Source: Strongylocentrotus purpuratus (Eukaryota; Echinodermata; Echinoidea; Camarodonta; Strongylocentrotidae). From it: DNA of 64,000 bases. The position numbers and the translations under genes are program-made. The notes beneath the pieces are model-generated. The model made no database searches. It was not told the origin of the DNA and worked only from the letters and a program-made list of their open reading frames with translations. The stretch lies in the NCBI RefSeq assembly GCF_000002235.5, contig NW_022145615.1, forward strand, positions 32,743,594-32,807,593. Direction: 5' to 3'. Of the stretch, positions 12,640 through 26,329 are shown piece by piece (position 1 is the stretch's first letter; every line of letters starts with the position of its first letter).

Positions 12640-15600
12640 TACATGTATGTACAGTACATATAGGCAATGGAACTTTCTTAATCTTTGAAGGGCATATATT
12701 ACTAGAAACATCTACTGCCAAAGGCTTTTTCTTCCTCTTCCTTTTCAGGAAGATATGTCCAGACTTCCTTCATTAACCACTCAATGGGGGGGGGGGGGGG
12801 GGGGGGGGGGAGGAGGGGGGTGTAAACCATCCTCCAACCACTAGGTCGTCATGTCTTAGAACATGTACACAGTCAGGCACTGATGTGCAAGACAGGTAAG
12901 GGGCCGTGGTTTTGTGGTAAGATCAGGCCGAACGTCATAGCTACGCAGTTGAATGTACTTCTGGGTGTGTTGGCGGCCTGAGCTGAGAGAGTTTCTTGGG
13001 GACGTCTTGAAAATGAATTTGGTTAAGAGCACACTTCCAAGCTAATATTGAGGAATAGGGTTCAATGTACCTGGGCTAGGATAGGATTAGGTAGGTAGGA
13101 GTAAGGAATTTGGGAGTGTAGGTGTACAAGAATTGATTACCTTATTCTCTTTGCTATTAAAGAGCATCCAGGTGAACTTAAGTGCAGTATGTAGCTACTG
13201 CTTTACATTGTAATTATATAACCCTTTTGTGCCACCAACTTTGGACAGAAATGTCAAATATGAACAAGTGAAATGTTAACTTAAATTGATAATACTTGTT
13301 CCACTACTAAATTTCTTTAAAAAATGTATCCCATAGTAAGAAACTTGATAATGATGGTACCTGTTATGTTTAAAGACTAAATATTTTTTTTTTTTTTTTT
13401 TTTTTATAGTAACAACACAATATTTAACAATTAAAAGTAACAATAATAAATAGAACATGGGCAACATGGCCAAATAATATGTGAACTAATAAATCCCTCA
13501 ACTCGGAATTACTGATATAAAGGTCCATTGTTTACAATAAGCTTAATGCCACTGATTCATTTGATAACCGGACGAGTGGTAGTGTATACCATGGTAATGT
13601 ATTCTTGAAATTCAGGATATATGAAACGTAGTCTGGTGGTGATCAAGTTTCACAAGTTGATCGTGTTGATTGCAGATGTCTGGGACAATGCAGTGAATAC
13701 TGATTATCACTGCAGCAGATCAAGTGATACCCAATGCTACGGCTGATAGCATCGCTAAACCCAATATCCAACAAATTGGCAATGCTTTTGTGTATTGTTT
13801 CTTTCTTTGACAAAGCATACCATAGAAGCACACTTGTTTCACTCTTTCACATTCAAGTAGGGCAAGCAAGGCTTCTCTATTTCAAAGAAAGGGACAAAAA
13901 ACTACTAGTACCATAGTCACACCATCAGACCAACTACAACAGACCAATATCCAACTATAAACAATGAAGTTCTTGGCTATAAGGGGTAATGAAATCTTCC
14001 TTCAGTATATTGTGGGCCTGGTGCTGGCCTCAGTGTGATTGGGGTTTAAACAAATGCAGCATCACAACTACACATATGGGGCTTAAATGAATGCATGCAT
14101 GCAGTACAGACCTGAACAAGTTAGTAGTAGTACAAATCAAGCCCAAACTGGTACTACAAACTGAAGGATCAAAGTACAGACTTTGATCTCCGATTGTTAG
14201 GAGCATGTGATGCCTCTTTTTTTATCGCATACAAACTTCTGTTGTATGTCAGTAGATTAGCGGTCTATTCATCACACACATCAACCCACCAAACCTATTC
14301 AAACGAGGATTATGTTGGCCTAGCACACTAGCAACTACTGAAGTGACGTAGACAACTGTTTTCCTTTTTCAGTTGCTTTGTCACTTAATGTGAGGATACG
14401 GACAAGTTTCCGTACTAAGACAAAATGCATCCTTAATTGTCTTTATTTATTTGGGGTGACAGAACCTAATATGAACAAACTTTCCTACTAGTCTTGAGAA
14501 GAACATTCTCTTTATACCATACCAGATGTATGAATTAATTCTAAATGTAAATGATTTTGAACAGTTTTATTAACTGTGGTTTTAATAACTGTGGTTTTAA
14601 CTTCAGGAAATCAATTCAAACTACATGTATACTCCAAACCTTTCCCCTAGGAAAAATTTTCAATTCTGAACATTAAATAATATTTCAAAGATAAATTGAA
14701 TCAATCAAAGTAACACATGGCCTTTAAGATTCATTTCATACATGTATTGTACTTTGCCTTCTTAAACTATCAGGATGATACGAGAAGACAGATGAAGCAA
14801 ATGATAAGGCAAGGACATAGGGCACAAAGAGGCATGGATACAAAGGTAGTGTTTAATTAGCGTCATATTAATGTGACACGATATAGGGCGCAGAGGGGTA
14901 TAGTCAGGCAGCTAGCTAGCTGTGAGATGGGACACAAGCTGTGCTGTTAGCCTGCCAGCCAGCCTTATCTGGGGGTGACACGTGTACTGTGCTGTATCTG
15001 TCAGGCAGGGGGCAGGGGGTAGGGGGACGACACAGTAGGGGAGAAGACAGAGGGAGAGGATCTCATGCATGATTCATGAGTCTAAGGGGTGGGAGGGTCT
15101 TTGGCTTCCACATCACCTGCTGTCCTTGACAAACATGATCACTGGTTGCCAGGCAACCCAATTTGCAAATTTCCTCTATAACAAGCAGATTATCAAATAA
15201 AGCTACACTTTCTCTACTTCCAACAAGGCATTTTTACAAATCTTCACCCCACTCCTTCTATTCTCTCTCATTCTCACTCTTATCTATCTCCCCATTCACA
15301 GCTCTTCCACATGACATTTTTCTTGAACTTTCATCAAACTTGTAATTTGGATAATGGGTCTGTGACAGGCAAAAACCTTAAAAGTATTATTATCCCTATA
15401 ATTTCCTTTGTTACTTCAACATCAGCATGTACATTTTAGCAATCATATTACTTAAAAGTAGTTTGTATGTTCTTTTTCCGATAAATTTAAAAACAATTCC
15501 CAAAGTGTTGCATACCGTCATCAATCCTCTAATAATGAAGATCATAAAGTAAAGCGTACATCAGTAGAACACAGAATTTTAAATTTCATGTTTAAATGAA

Positions 15601-17634
15601 ATAAAGGAATGTGAGGATAGAAAAATAAAGTGTCGATGGACGTACTGTTCTCCTTTCTTTTACACGGATGTTTTTTGTTTGTTTTTTGTTTGTTTGAGTT
15701 TGATAAGTGTAGAATGGAAAGCTGTAGACTATACAGGTTAGTGGTGTCACAGATAAGTCAACCCGGGTGGGAGGGGTAGAGGCGGAGTGAAAGAGGGGTA
15801 GAGAGGGTGTGTGACAGAGGGCAGGCCAGCGCACTATTTCCTGCTAATTTTATGGCATCCTGATGATCCATGGTGCACCTTCCAGCTGCCAGCAATGACA
15901 TAAAAAGAGAGTTTACCCAGGAGTACCGGTATCAAGAGGGGTGGGGCTGGGGTGGGGTGGGTAGGAACATGATGGTAGGGAAGGGGGACAGGGCACCTGC
16001 TCATGATTGGACCGGTAACACTAACATTCATTCATTCATCACAGTGTGGAAGACCTTTGATATTACTAAGTAAAGCATGGTTTATGTTTTGTCATAACTT
16101 GAAAAAGCATACAAATTATCATGATTAATCTTACATGTGTAAAATAAATCAAAATATGCTAATTCACACTCATTTTCAAATTATGAGACTACATAATACA
16201 CAAATAAATCCCTATTGTGTATGAACAGTTTGCATCAACCGTCAACCTTCAAATAGAGACCGGCATGTATCCTTGCTGGATTCCTTTTTAACTGTAAACT
16301 TTTTTTTTCTTCATGAGGTTGCTTGAGAATTTCGGGAGTGTTCACACTTGTCCCGCAGACAAATGTCAACAAAAGAATAGAGGTGTGTGAAGCCTTCCTT
16401 CCTTTCTTCCTTCCTCCTTCAACTGCTCAAACTCACGTGGATATTATACTGTTTACATCATGGTCTTATGCTGCCAGCAAATAGTCTTCATCACAAGCAC
16501 TACTAGGCTACATTACATTGTTACATTGTACATGGCTCTAGAAGAACTACTAGGCTACATTTAAAAGCCATTTGCAACAGTCTTTAGGTACAAATAATGC
16601 TACTGAAATTTTGCTGTAGAAATTGAGCCTGTAATTCTATTTTAGAAAGATAAAATGCTAGTTCAACTGTGTAAACAAATGCTGAGAATTCATTCTCATC
16701 TGGCTCTCAACAGGCATTTCATGTTTCTTTCAGAATGTACTCTTCTTAGTTATGATAGTTGTCAATGATTCTAGGAATATTAATACCCCTAGTGTAAGTA
16801 GAATTCACTTTGTTTTCATTGCAAAGGAGCCTCCGTTATAACGCCAACAGGAAATTTTGTTTAAAAATGTGCTAATTGTCACATATTACCATGAATACAC
16901 TGCAAGACCATGTTTATTGCCCAACTGGAAGATTGTGAAATTGTGTACACCATCGACATGTGCTAACAGAATATTGAATGTATTCTTTGATACCCACACA
17001 AAATGAGAAAGGAAAAGACATGAATTTTACAGGTAAATACTAAATAGTCTGAACTAAGCTTTTGTATAGATTGTAAATACTGTACACGCAATTTATAAAA
17101 GCGAGAAAAGTGTCACAAAATGTATTTTGACCTTGTCAAGAGAAATCTCAAGGGGAACAAATACGAAGGGTACAGGTGAAAATTGGCATCAAATCGACAA
17201 TCAAAGCTCCCAAATTGTAACATTAGGGCCTACATGGAACAGTACATGGCGTATGATCTGCTGTTGTTTTCCCCCTAGTGGGTTTGCCTCATGAGGGCTT
17301 TTGCCAGCTAGTGGCAGGCCGATCACACGCTTCCTGTGCAGAGAGACTGTACCACTCTGACTCACTCACTCACTCTCACTGCATGGTAACTACAAAGGAG
17401 GAGGGGGTTCAGCAAGCTTTGCACCCCCAGTGTCACATGACCCCCTTCATACAGGCAGGCTACGCAGTCAGTCAGTCACTAGCATCTATAGAACATTGTC
17501 CTTTCACTGTTTTAAGTCGTGAAAGGGAGGGGCAACTAATCATTTGACACTTGCTTGCTTGAGCAACTGGTAATGACATAACTGAACTAAAACACATAAT
17601 CAGTTCCCCGACACCTACAACCCAACCCCCCACC

Positions 17635-17666
<32 letters not shown>

Positions 17667-17882
17667 TACAAAAGAAAAGGAGGAGACAGAATTATTTTGA
17701 CTTCAGCAATCTCCATTTTCACGTTTCTGTCATTTTGCTTGTTTATAAATTAATTAAGTGGATCTTCCTGTTCAGTATGGTAGTTGGAAAGTTTTTTGTT
17801 TTTAAATCTGTTTGAAATTACTGAGCTTGACCAATCTAGTCTCAAACTTATTGTATAATTGAAAAAGGTGACTATTAAATGC
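12640..17882. other. MEF2 intron, central part
   Basis: No gene seen. It includes a G tract at 12787-12811, a T tract at 13384-13405, pyrimidine-rich tracts near 15240-15300 and GT/GGGT-rich sequence at 15930-15970. Short frames here are unrecognised. Confidence 0.5.
17640..17666. repeat. (CA)n microsatellite
   Basis: About 13 CA units following a C-rich purine-poor tract; simple repeat with no sign of function. Confidence 0.9.
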
Positions 17883-17886
17883 TTAA

Positions 17887-18254
17887 AGGGATTGGGTAAC
17901 TTTGCCTCAGATTCTGAAACGAAATCCTGGATTTAGCTCATGCTACAATAATTAAAACCTTTAGGTCAGTCAGGAACCTCCTGACTTTTACAAGCCGATC
18001 GCCTTTCTCATTATCAAGATATTTATGACTGGAAATCGAAATCAAATTTTGCCCTTTTTTAACGGTTTTCATTACTCTATTGGGGGAAATGAGTATGGTA
18101 AAAACTGGTCACTCAAAGATTTTTACTTTTTAGAGGCACTTCATGATCATTTTGAAGTGCAATTTTTTTTAGGGCTTCAATATTACACCATAGCACAGAC
18201 ACTGATAACACGTAGGGCCATGCATCTCAGGTTTAACATTGTTAAACGATGCCT
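17887..18254. mobile_element. TTAA-flanked short element, copy 1
   Basis: TTAA at 17883-17886 and 18255-18258 brackets the sequence. Inner ends are similar inverted (AAGGGATTGGGTAAC against AAGGCATCGTTTAAC). TTAA targets are typical of piggyBac-type and Kolobok-type elements. No coding capacity, so non-autonomous. Confidence 0.65.
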
Positions 18255-18837
18255 TTAATATAAATGCTAATGATAAAATATATAGATCTCAATACTTCAA
18301 AGTAAGAAGCATTTCAGAAAATCCACATTTCACATGAATTACTGAAGAAAAGTTAAGCAAAGAAGATACATCAGTCAACAAAAGAAGTAGCCATTTTCCC
18401 CCATTCTAATAAAGTGAACAAGAATATTTATGCTTTCCAACATCCCAATTTAAAGAAAATACAAAACATCATGTCTTCTCACTAATCTTCAATAAAAATA
18501 AACATCTTCTAAAGGTGTAATGATAATAACTCTCATGTTATGTTCAATATAACAATGAGGTTTATTACTTGAAAGGCCATTATTTAAGTTGCGGACAAGC
18601 AGACAAATTGCTCCCTCGAGTGCCTGGGACAATGAGTGTTTATCTGCGTGTGGGTGTGGGATTGTGTGCATGAAACTTTAAGGAGCGAGCAGACCATCAC
18701 TGCCTTTTAGGTGACAACTATACGTCATAGTGACTTGTGAATATATGCATAGCATGGGCCCATCATCATTCCTGGCAGATTGGTAGAGAGATTTGGTATT
18801 CCAACCATTCTTCAAACACCAACTGCGTGTTAGAGAA

Positions 18838-18978
18838 CAGGGGGGTGTTTCACAAAACTTGTCATCAGTGACAAATGACAGGTTTGTGTTATAAGCTATC
18901 AAAATCCTTGCTTCTGATTGGTTATCAGCAGATTTGTCACTGATCTTTGTCAAAAAAGGCTTTGTGAAACAGGCCCCT
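18838..18978. mobile_element. Short hairpin element with TTTCACAAA ends
   Basis: The left end CAGGGGGGTGTTTCACAAA and the inverted right end CAGGGGCCTGTTTCACAAA match except for two bases. Inside, TTTGTCACTGAT and ATCAGTGACAAAT are also inverted, so most of the 140 bp can fold. No certain target-site duplication. Confidence 0.75.
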
Positions 18979-20496
18979 GGTCTGCAGCCAGGTCCATTCC
19001 CATCGGGTTTAATCTCCCTACTTATCTGAGAGCAGTGCCAGTAAACAGAGCGAGGACTGGTGACGTGAGAACAGAGTGTGGTTAGGATGCCTAATGATGC
19101 CGTCTAATGATCTAGCCGTGTGGTTTCCACAGCGATTTAATGAGCACCTACGCCACTGCACTTGTCGAGATCGTCTATGCGTGCGTCTGATATATGAATG
19201 GCTTGATAGGTTTCAGTTTTTAAAGAGATGGTTGAGTTAGTGAATACAGCTCTTTGCAAATAAGCTTGTTTAGTTTAAACATTTCACCTACAGTCTAAAG
19301 GTGATATGGAAACCATATAAATCTTGCGAAATACAAGCCGCTATTTTTTTATGTCCTGACAAGTTATTTCAACAGATTGAAACTTGAAAGAGTTTTATGT
19401 GAAGACATTAGATTCATTGGAAAGGTGGGAGAGAGTCTGTTTCTGAAGAGAAAATTATGGATTTCATATAATTTCCTTTTTGCTTACCGGTATCCAGAAT
19501 TCATGTAGAGTTTCCAATGGCTATAATGCACAGCTAACAAATATCTTTAAATGTGTTTTCTGCAAACTATTCTTCTAGCAATGATGCCTTACAAAAACTG
19601 CAATTTTCATTGTCTTTTGTCTCGTCGCTATTCCAATATAGATGAAACCAAATGTAGAATTTCTACAAGAATTTTTACAAGAGCATCACTGGGAACATTC
19701 ACTTTAGGCATGCTGACACGTACTGTAATAACACCAGATCTACTCTGATTCCGATATCAGGGTCCCGAATCATTCATCTCATGTCCACACCAAATAGTAT
19801 CATGCAAAATACCCTGGCTGGCAGCGAATTTTTTTTCCGTACTCGAGAGAGCAAAAATCCCATGTGCGCATGCGCGTGGACTTATGATTTCTCTGCTACT
19901 TCCCATACGAAATGTACATGTATTCGCATGTACTGTGCACGATTCGCGTTCTACGAGTAAACGATGGCATAGTAGTCTTCAAACACAGACTCTGATTTGC
20001 CAGTTTGACAAATCAATATGCGTATGTGTCGCGATGTGCTTATTCAAGTCTGTGTAGTTGTATGATTCAGACCCAGTAGTGCATATGGAAATACATTGCA
20101 ACTTGTATAGAATGGTATAGTAGTCTGCAAGCACAGACGCTAATCTGACAGTTTGACAACATACTAGTAGTGTGCTGAGAAGTACTTTATTCAAGTCGCC
20201 AACTTGTATAGAATGGTATAGTAGTCTGCAAGCACAGACGCTAATCTGACAGTTTGACAACATACTAGTAGTGTGCTGAGAAGTACTTTATTCAAGTCTG
20301 CGTAGATGTATGATTCAGACCCTACTGGTGCGTGCGTTAGAAATGCATCTCAATGTGTAGAGTGTAGTATAGTAGTCTGCAAGGACATAATAATATATTG
20401 TGTATTGATGAGTAGTGATTTTATGCAAGTTTGTGTAGTTTAATGATTCCAGACCCCATGGTAGGCCTATGTATTGTGCCACTGCTCTCTCACACT

Positions 20497-20525
20497 CTTT
20501 CTCTCTCTCTCTCTCTCTCTCCATA

Positions 20526-20559
<34 letters not shown>

Positions 20560-20560
20560 G
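20497..20560. repeat. (CT)n microsatellite in foldback centre
   Basis: Interrupted CT repeats forming the loop region of the foldback element. The apparent Arg-Glu open frame on the minus strand is only this repeat translated. Confidence 0.9.
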
Positions 20561-20620
20561 CCCTCCCTCCAGTATGCTCGCACTCTCTGTATTACTTTTA
20601 TTTATAATCATGGTCTGCTG

Positions 20621-20670
20621 AGAGCCAGAAGGATGTTAACTCTTAACACAACGAATGCCCTTCTGGCTCT
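20621..20670. repeat. Dispersed hairpin repeat, copy 1
   Basis: AGAGCCAGAAGGATGTTAAC pairs with an inverted end ATGCCCTTCTGGCTCT. Related copies occur at 21351-21409 and 47360-47422. This copy is inside the foldback element. Confidence 0.7.
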
Positions 20671-21350
20671 GAACAAACCCACACACCATGAGGTCATATT
20701 AGCGTCTGTGCTTGCAGACTACTATGCCACTCTGCAAGTTGAGATGCCTTTCCAATACACGCACCAGTAGGGTCTGAATCATAAAACTACACATATTTGA
20801 ATATAAAGCACTACTCAAGACACTATGTTGTCAAACTGTCCGATTAGCGTCTGTGCTTGCAGACTACTATACCATGCTATTCAATTTGGGATGCATTTCT
20901 GTAAGCACTAAAATGTCTGAATCATACAACTACTCAGACTTGAATACTAGTACTATTGCTACGCACGATATATGCGTAATTGTTTTGTCAAACTGGCAAA
21001 TCAGAGTCTGTGTTTGAAGACTACTATGCCATCGTTTACTCGTAGAACGCGAATCGTGCACAGTAGATGCGAATACATGTACATTTCGTATGGGAAGTAG
21101 CAGAGAAATCACAAGTCCACGCGCATGCGCACATGGGGTATTTGCCCTCTCGAGTACGGAAAAAAAATTCGCCGGTCGGCAGATAATGTTTTTAAGGAGT
21201 GAGCTACTGTATTCTTATCTCATCTCTCGGGGTGACGCAAATCATCCCATCTGGAGTGCTTAGCAGGTGTTTATCTGGAGAAGAATGAGGTGAATTCTCC
21301 TAATCATGCCACAAGACCAATAACATGTAGCGATACGCTATCATCTGCTG

Positions 21351-21409
21351 AGAGCTAAGAAGTACATTAACATCCATGTACAGAAAAGAGTTAATGCCCT
21401 TCTGGCTCT
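21351..21409. repeat. Dispersed hairpin repeat, copy 2
   Basis: Begins AGAGCTAAGAAGTACATTAA and ends GTTAATGCCCTTCTGGCTCT. It is preceded by CTGCTG, as is copy 1. It lies outside the foldback element, so the family moves independently of it. Confidence 0.65.
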
Positions 21410-21885
21410 AAAGCGACATTGTTTTCTTCTTTACATTTGCATAGAGTTAAAGAGGAGCAACTTACAAGGCTCTGAATGCCTCATGCTTAGCAACATGACA
21501 GAAATGCTGTATTATAATAATGCTTTTTGACCGCACATGCTGGAACTGCTTGGCTAACCAGTCCTCATTACCACTGAATAGGCCTACGGCTTTCGAACAT
21601 GTATATGATCTACTGTAAATGGGTTCAAACTTGTTGATTTTTACAATTAACTTTGCATATACATGTATATTCACAAAAATGTAACTCACAGAAACCCCAA
21701 ACCATAGTTAATAATAGCTTTCAAAATATTTTTACACACGACAATGAAAAAAGTAGATGCATGCCTAAGCTTACTCACTTATCTGTGTGTTGTAGAATAC
21801 TAAAATGTGAAACACACTGTTATTCCATTTTGCTGCAACCAAAAAAAAAAAAATCCTTTTCAGCCATTTACAGTGTCAAGTGTCA

Positions 21886-23413
<1,528 letters not shown>

Positions 23414-23417
23414 TTAA

Positions 23418-24129
23418 AGGGGAAATCCACTGAAGTATCAAGTGGGCTCGATAATTTTTTATTTCTTTAAATAACAGGAAAAAACAGATACTGGCAAGTT
23501 AAAGTACACAGAAAATATAAAGAAAAGGTGATTCTGAAGTTTTTGGCCCGAATTCACAAAGCAAGGTTTGAGCTCAGACCAAGGTTTGAGCTCAAACCTC
23601 CTTTTGTTTCGCCAAACCTCCTTTTGTTAATTATAAACCAGGTTTGTAAATAACAAAAGGAGGTTTGGCGAAACAAAGGGAGGTTTGAGCTCAAACCTTG
23701 GTCTGAGCTCAAACCTTGCTTTGTGAATTCGGGCCTTTGAGTTTGATCATGCACAAATTAGCAACCCTGATTTATCATGTGAACACTCTCCCATTAGTTA
23801 TGTCTTATAAATTTCAATTATCTCCATGTAAAAAACATTTCATTATGCCTATGCCTTTGATATATCATTGGACACATATTTGTATACACCCCTCTGTGAT
23901 CTATTCCTCCAACAACCAAGATAATGAAAATTATATTTTAGTACAAAACCTATGGGAGAGAAATCGCAAGGTAAATAACAAAGTTTTTAATTCGCATTTG
24001 ATCAAGTACAACTTTTAAAAACCATCCGTTCTTATCCTTTCTTGGATATTCCTTAAACTTCTAGTGACCTGTTCATCTCATTTTTCTGCTTTCATTAAAA
24101 TCAACTCAACATTAGAACAAATTTCCCCT
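23418..24129. mobile_element. TTAA-flanked short element, copy 2, with nested hairpin element
   Basis: TTAA at 23414-23417 and 24130-24133 flanks ends AGGGGAAAT and ATTTCCCCT. The element is interrupted at 23545-23735 by a separate perfect hairpin element, so the unbroken length would be near 520 bp. No gene inside. It lies 0.9 kb from the MEF2 start-codon exon. Confidence 0.7.
23545..23735. mobile_element. Near-perfect palindromic hairpin element
   Basis: Two arms of about 85 bp are almost exact inverses, starting GGCCCGAATTCACAAAGC and ending with its inverse. Repeated AGGTTTGAGCTCA and GGAGGTTTGGCGAAACAAA blocks lie within the arms. The tight arm identity suggests recent arrival. It is nested in the TTAA element at 23418-24129. 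Confidence 0.9.
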
Positions 24130-24990
24130 TTAACTGGAATTGCTTTTAAGATAAACGGGTTGTCATAAGGGGTACTTGATTTTCCTCCTAAGGCTACTAA
24201 CTGCCTCTCCACCCATTACTGCAGTTTTTCCACATTGTATATACATCACGGGTCATCAGGTCACGTTTTTCTCTTTTTCATCATAACTTGCTCATGCCAA
24301 TCTCTTCTTTTTAATGTAATTCCAGGCTTACGATCAATATCACATGTTTCTCTGAGCACGTGCTCCATTGTAATTCTAATCTAACAGCACTCCATATTCT
24401 GTATATTTTGAAAGATTACACAGCACACAATGTATATCCTGCGCATTGCGTTGAAATGTGTTTGTCATTTGTCTGGTCAGTTATCCCGTGATGAGCCCCA
24501 TAATGGCGAGATTTAATTAGCAATTTTTTAGTCCCTGTTTCAGACAGTTAAACGTATGCCTAAATGGGAATCCTATTGAGTCTGAATCTGTTTCCAATCA
24601 AGATTAGTATTTATTCTCTCTGAATCAATGACACTCTCTTTCGCCATCCTCGTCTCTCTCCCTCTCTCTCCCTCTCTCTCTCTCTCTAAAGCTGAACATG
24701 TACTTTATTCTTTATTTTCCCTTCTTTCTCTCCCTTATTATTTGCCATGAATGCGAGTCTAGCTCTTGGGTAAAAATATATCTATATGAGCCACACATTT
24801 CGTAGTCTACATCTGCAATAGATCTTGGTAATGTTTTTCCACGCTCAAAGACTCATAAAACATTTACAAGATTTATGAAGTCTTGAGCATAAAACACATC
24901 AGGACAACACTTCCCCACAGTGACCCGTATTCCCACACAAAGGCCAAGGTCTCTATGTTGAGACTAGCATGAGTGTAGGATGTCACCCAC

Positions 24991-25044
24991 CTGTCTATTC
25001 CTCTCATCATTGATTCTTGAAATCTGAATCTTCTTGCGACCCAT
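24991..25044 (-). CDS. MEF2: MEF2 first coding exon: start codon and N-terminal MADS box
   Basis: Read on the minus strand this encodes MGRKKIQISRINDERNRQ, the invariant N-terminus of MEF2 proteins. The vertebrate version has T at position 8 where this has S, and M at 12 where this has N. It is the N-terminal extension and start of the MADS DNA-binding helix, which contacts A/T-rich YTA(W)4TAR sites in muscle, neural and immune gene promoters as a dimer. The ATG has A at -3 and G at +4, a strong initiation context. The exon ends after the Gln-18 codon at a GTGGGT donor. Its phase-0 junction matches the known MEF2 exon boundary (Q|VTF). The same exon carries 5' UTR out to about 25343. Confidence 0.96.
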
Positions 25045-25343
25045 GCTGGTTGCTTTCAGAAGTCCAGCCAGTGCTAGCGGTGGTAGCCGGGGGTCGGTCC
25101 GTCCGTGGGTTCTCGCTCGGTTAAATCCTTTATTCCAGTCAACTACGACCGGTGCTGCGGGTTTACTTTTCCTCGGTATTCCTCAAATCTGGTGTGAACA
25201 TTCAAGACGTTATCAGCTTGAACCTACTGATCTTAGGAAAGCGGGTAGCAGGTAGAAGTTTCCTGTGATTCACGGAAAAATGGGCACAAAGGCTGCAGAA
25301 AGCGAATCGTTGACTATGTCTTCACCATGTTTGATAGACTTTT
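25045..25343 (-). promoter_or_regulatory. MEF2: MEF2 5' UTR part of first coding exon, with two short uORFs
   Basis: On the minus strand, a pyrimidine-rich tract ending CTCCACTTGCAG gives a strong splice acceptor with the exon starting at 25343. About 299 nt of untranslated sequence then lead to the MEF2 start codon. Two upstream reading frames are visible: 25314-25328 (four codons and TAG) and 25163-25201 (twelve codons and TAA). Both close before the main ATG. They could lower or condition translation; whether they are used cannot be told from sequence. Confidence 0.75.
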
Positions 25344-25523
25344 CTGCAAGTGGAGAGAGGAAAAAGAAAGGCAAATGTCATTATTCACAACATCATAATA
25401 AACAATTTAGAACAATAAAGTACCTTGCTATAAATCTAGTTATCCCAAACACAGGTCTACATTTAATGCACATGTAGGCCTTCATGCATCAAACATTCAC
25501 ATTTAAATGAATGATTATCAATT
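25344..25523. other. MEF2 5' intron, 3' end with polypyrimidine tract
   Basis: Purine-rich on the plus strand, that is pyrimidine-rich on the transcript strand just before the acceptor at 25343. No repeat detected until the ATT target site at 25521-25523. Confidence 0.5.
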
Positions 25524-25639
25524 TAGGCCAAGAGCATTAGTTTTAACATGGACATTTTCCATAACAAGCTGATTTTTTCAGAATAGGTCCAGGAATATGT
25601 CTAGAATAACATACTAAAAGTCCTCATAAATCCTCCTTG

Positions 25640-26045
25640 AGCGTTTTCCGCAATCCAAGATGGCGTCCAAAATGGCCGCCATTTCCTGAATTTCTTATAA
25701 CTTTGCAACTAGATAACCCAAATACAAAATTTAAATGTCTAAATATATGTTTGTTAGCATAAGGAACTCAATAAAATACTTGTTGATAAATTTTGAAACA
25801 CACAAGTAGCTATAAACCACTTTAGCCCTTCCCGAAATCCAAGATGGCGTCCAAAATGGCCGCCATTTCCTGAATTTCTTATAACTTAGCAACTAGATAA
25901 CCAAAATACAAAATTTAAATGTCCAAATATATGTTTTTCAGCATAAGCAACTCAACCAAATACTTATCAATAAATTTTGAAACACACAAGTAGCAATAAA
26001 ACAACTTGAGCCCTTCCCAAAATCCGAAATGGCCATTTATTATTT
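25640..26045. repeat. Left subterminal tandem repeats (~178 bp) of the 4.5-kb element
   Basis: Two full units and the start of a third each carry AAGATGGCGTCCAAAATGG and GCCGCCATTTCCTGAATTTC. The unit matches the right arm in inverted sense. Confidence 0.85.
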
Positions 26046-26329
26046 TAAATTTATCTCACTGTATTAAAGTAGATACCTTATGAATATAATCAAATGTCTA
26101 GACCAGAATAGCACCATTTAGATACATATCAGTACAAAAAACTTGGCATTACAAAAATTATGAATAAAGTACACACACACCCACCCACACACACTCACAC
26201 ACATATGGCTGCTTCCATCATTCTCAACGATATCAGACTGACAGTATTCAACAGTGAAGAGATGGAGACACATTAGTACCAAGGTCGCTAAAGCGTTTTA
26301 TACATGATGACTGTATACAGGTGTGGTAT

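Larger units (their letters stand above)
19824..21172. mobile_element. Foldback element with tandemly repeated arms
   Basis: The outer ~187 bp (19824-20010 and 20985-21172) are near-identical inverted repeats with GCGAATTTTTTTTCCGTACT at both ends. Similarity continues inward at lower identity to about 20480 and 20690. The arms are built of diverged copies of a unit containing GTCTGCAAGCACAGAC and TTGTATGATTCAGACCC, with an extra 101-bp tandem duplication in the left arm (20100-20200, 20201-20297). The centre is a CT-rich microsatellite and a small hairpin repeat. There is no transposase. The design is that of foldback elements such as the TU elements described from sea urchin. It lies 747 bp beyond the MEF2 second-exon donor. 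Confidence 0.88.

Noticed and set aside
20315..20611. 98-codon frame rich in Arg-Glu
   Set aside because: It is the CT microsatellite in the foldback element loop.
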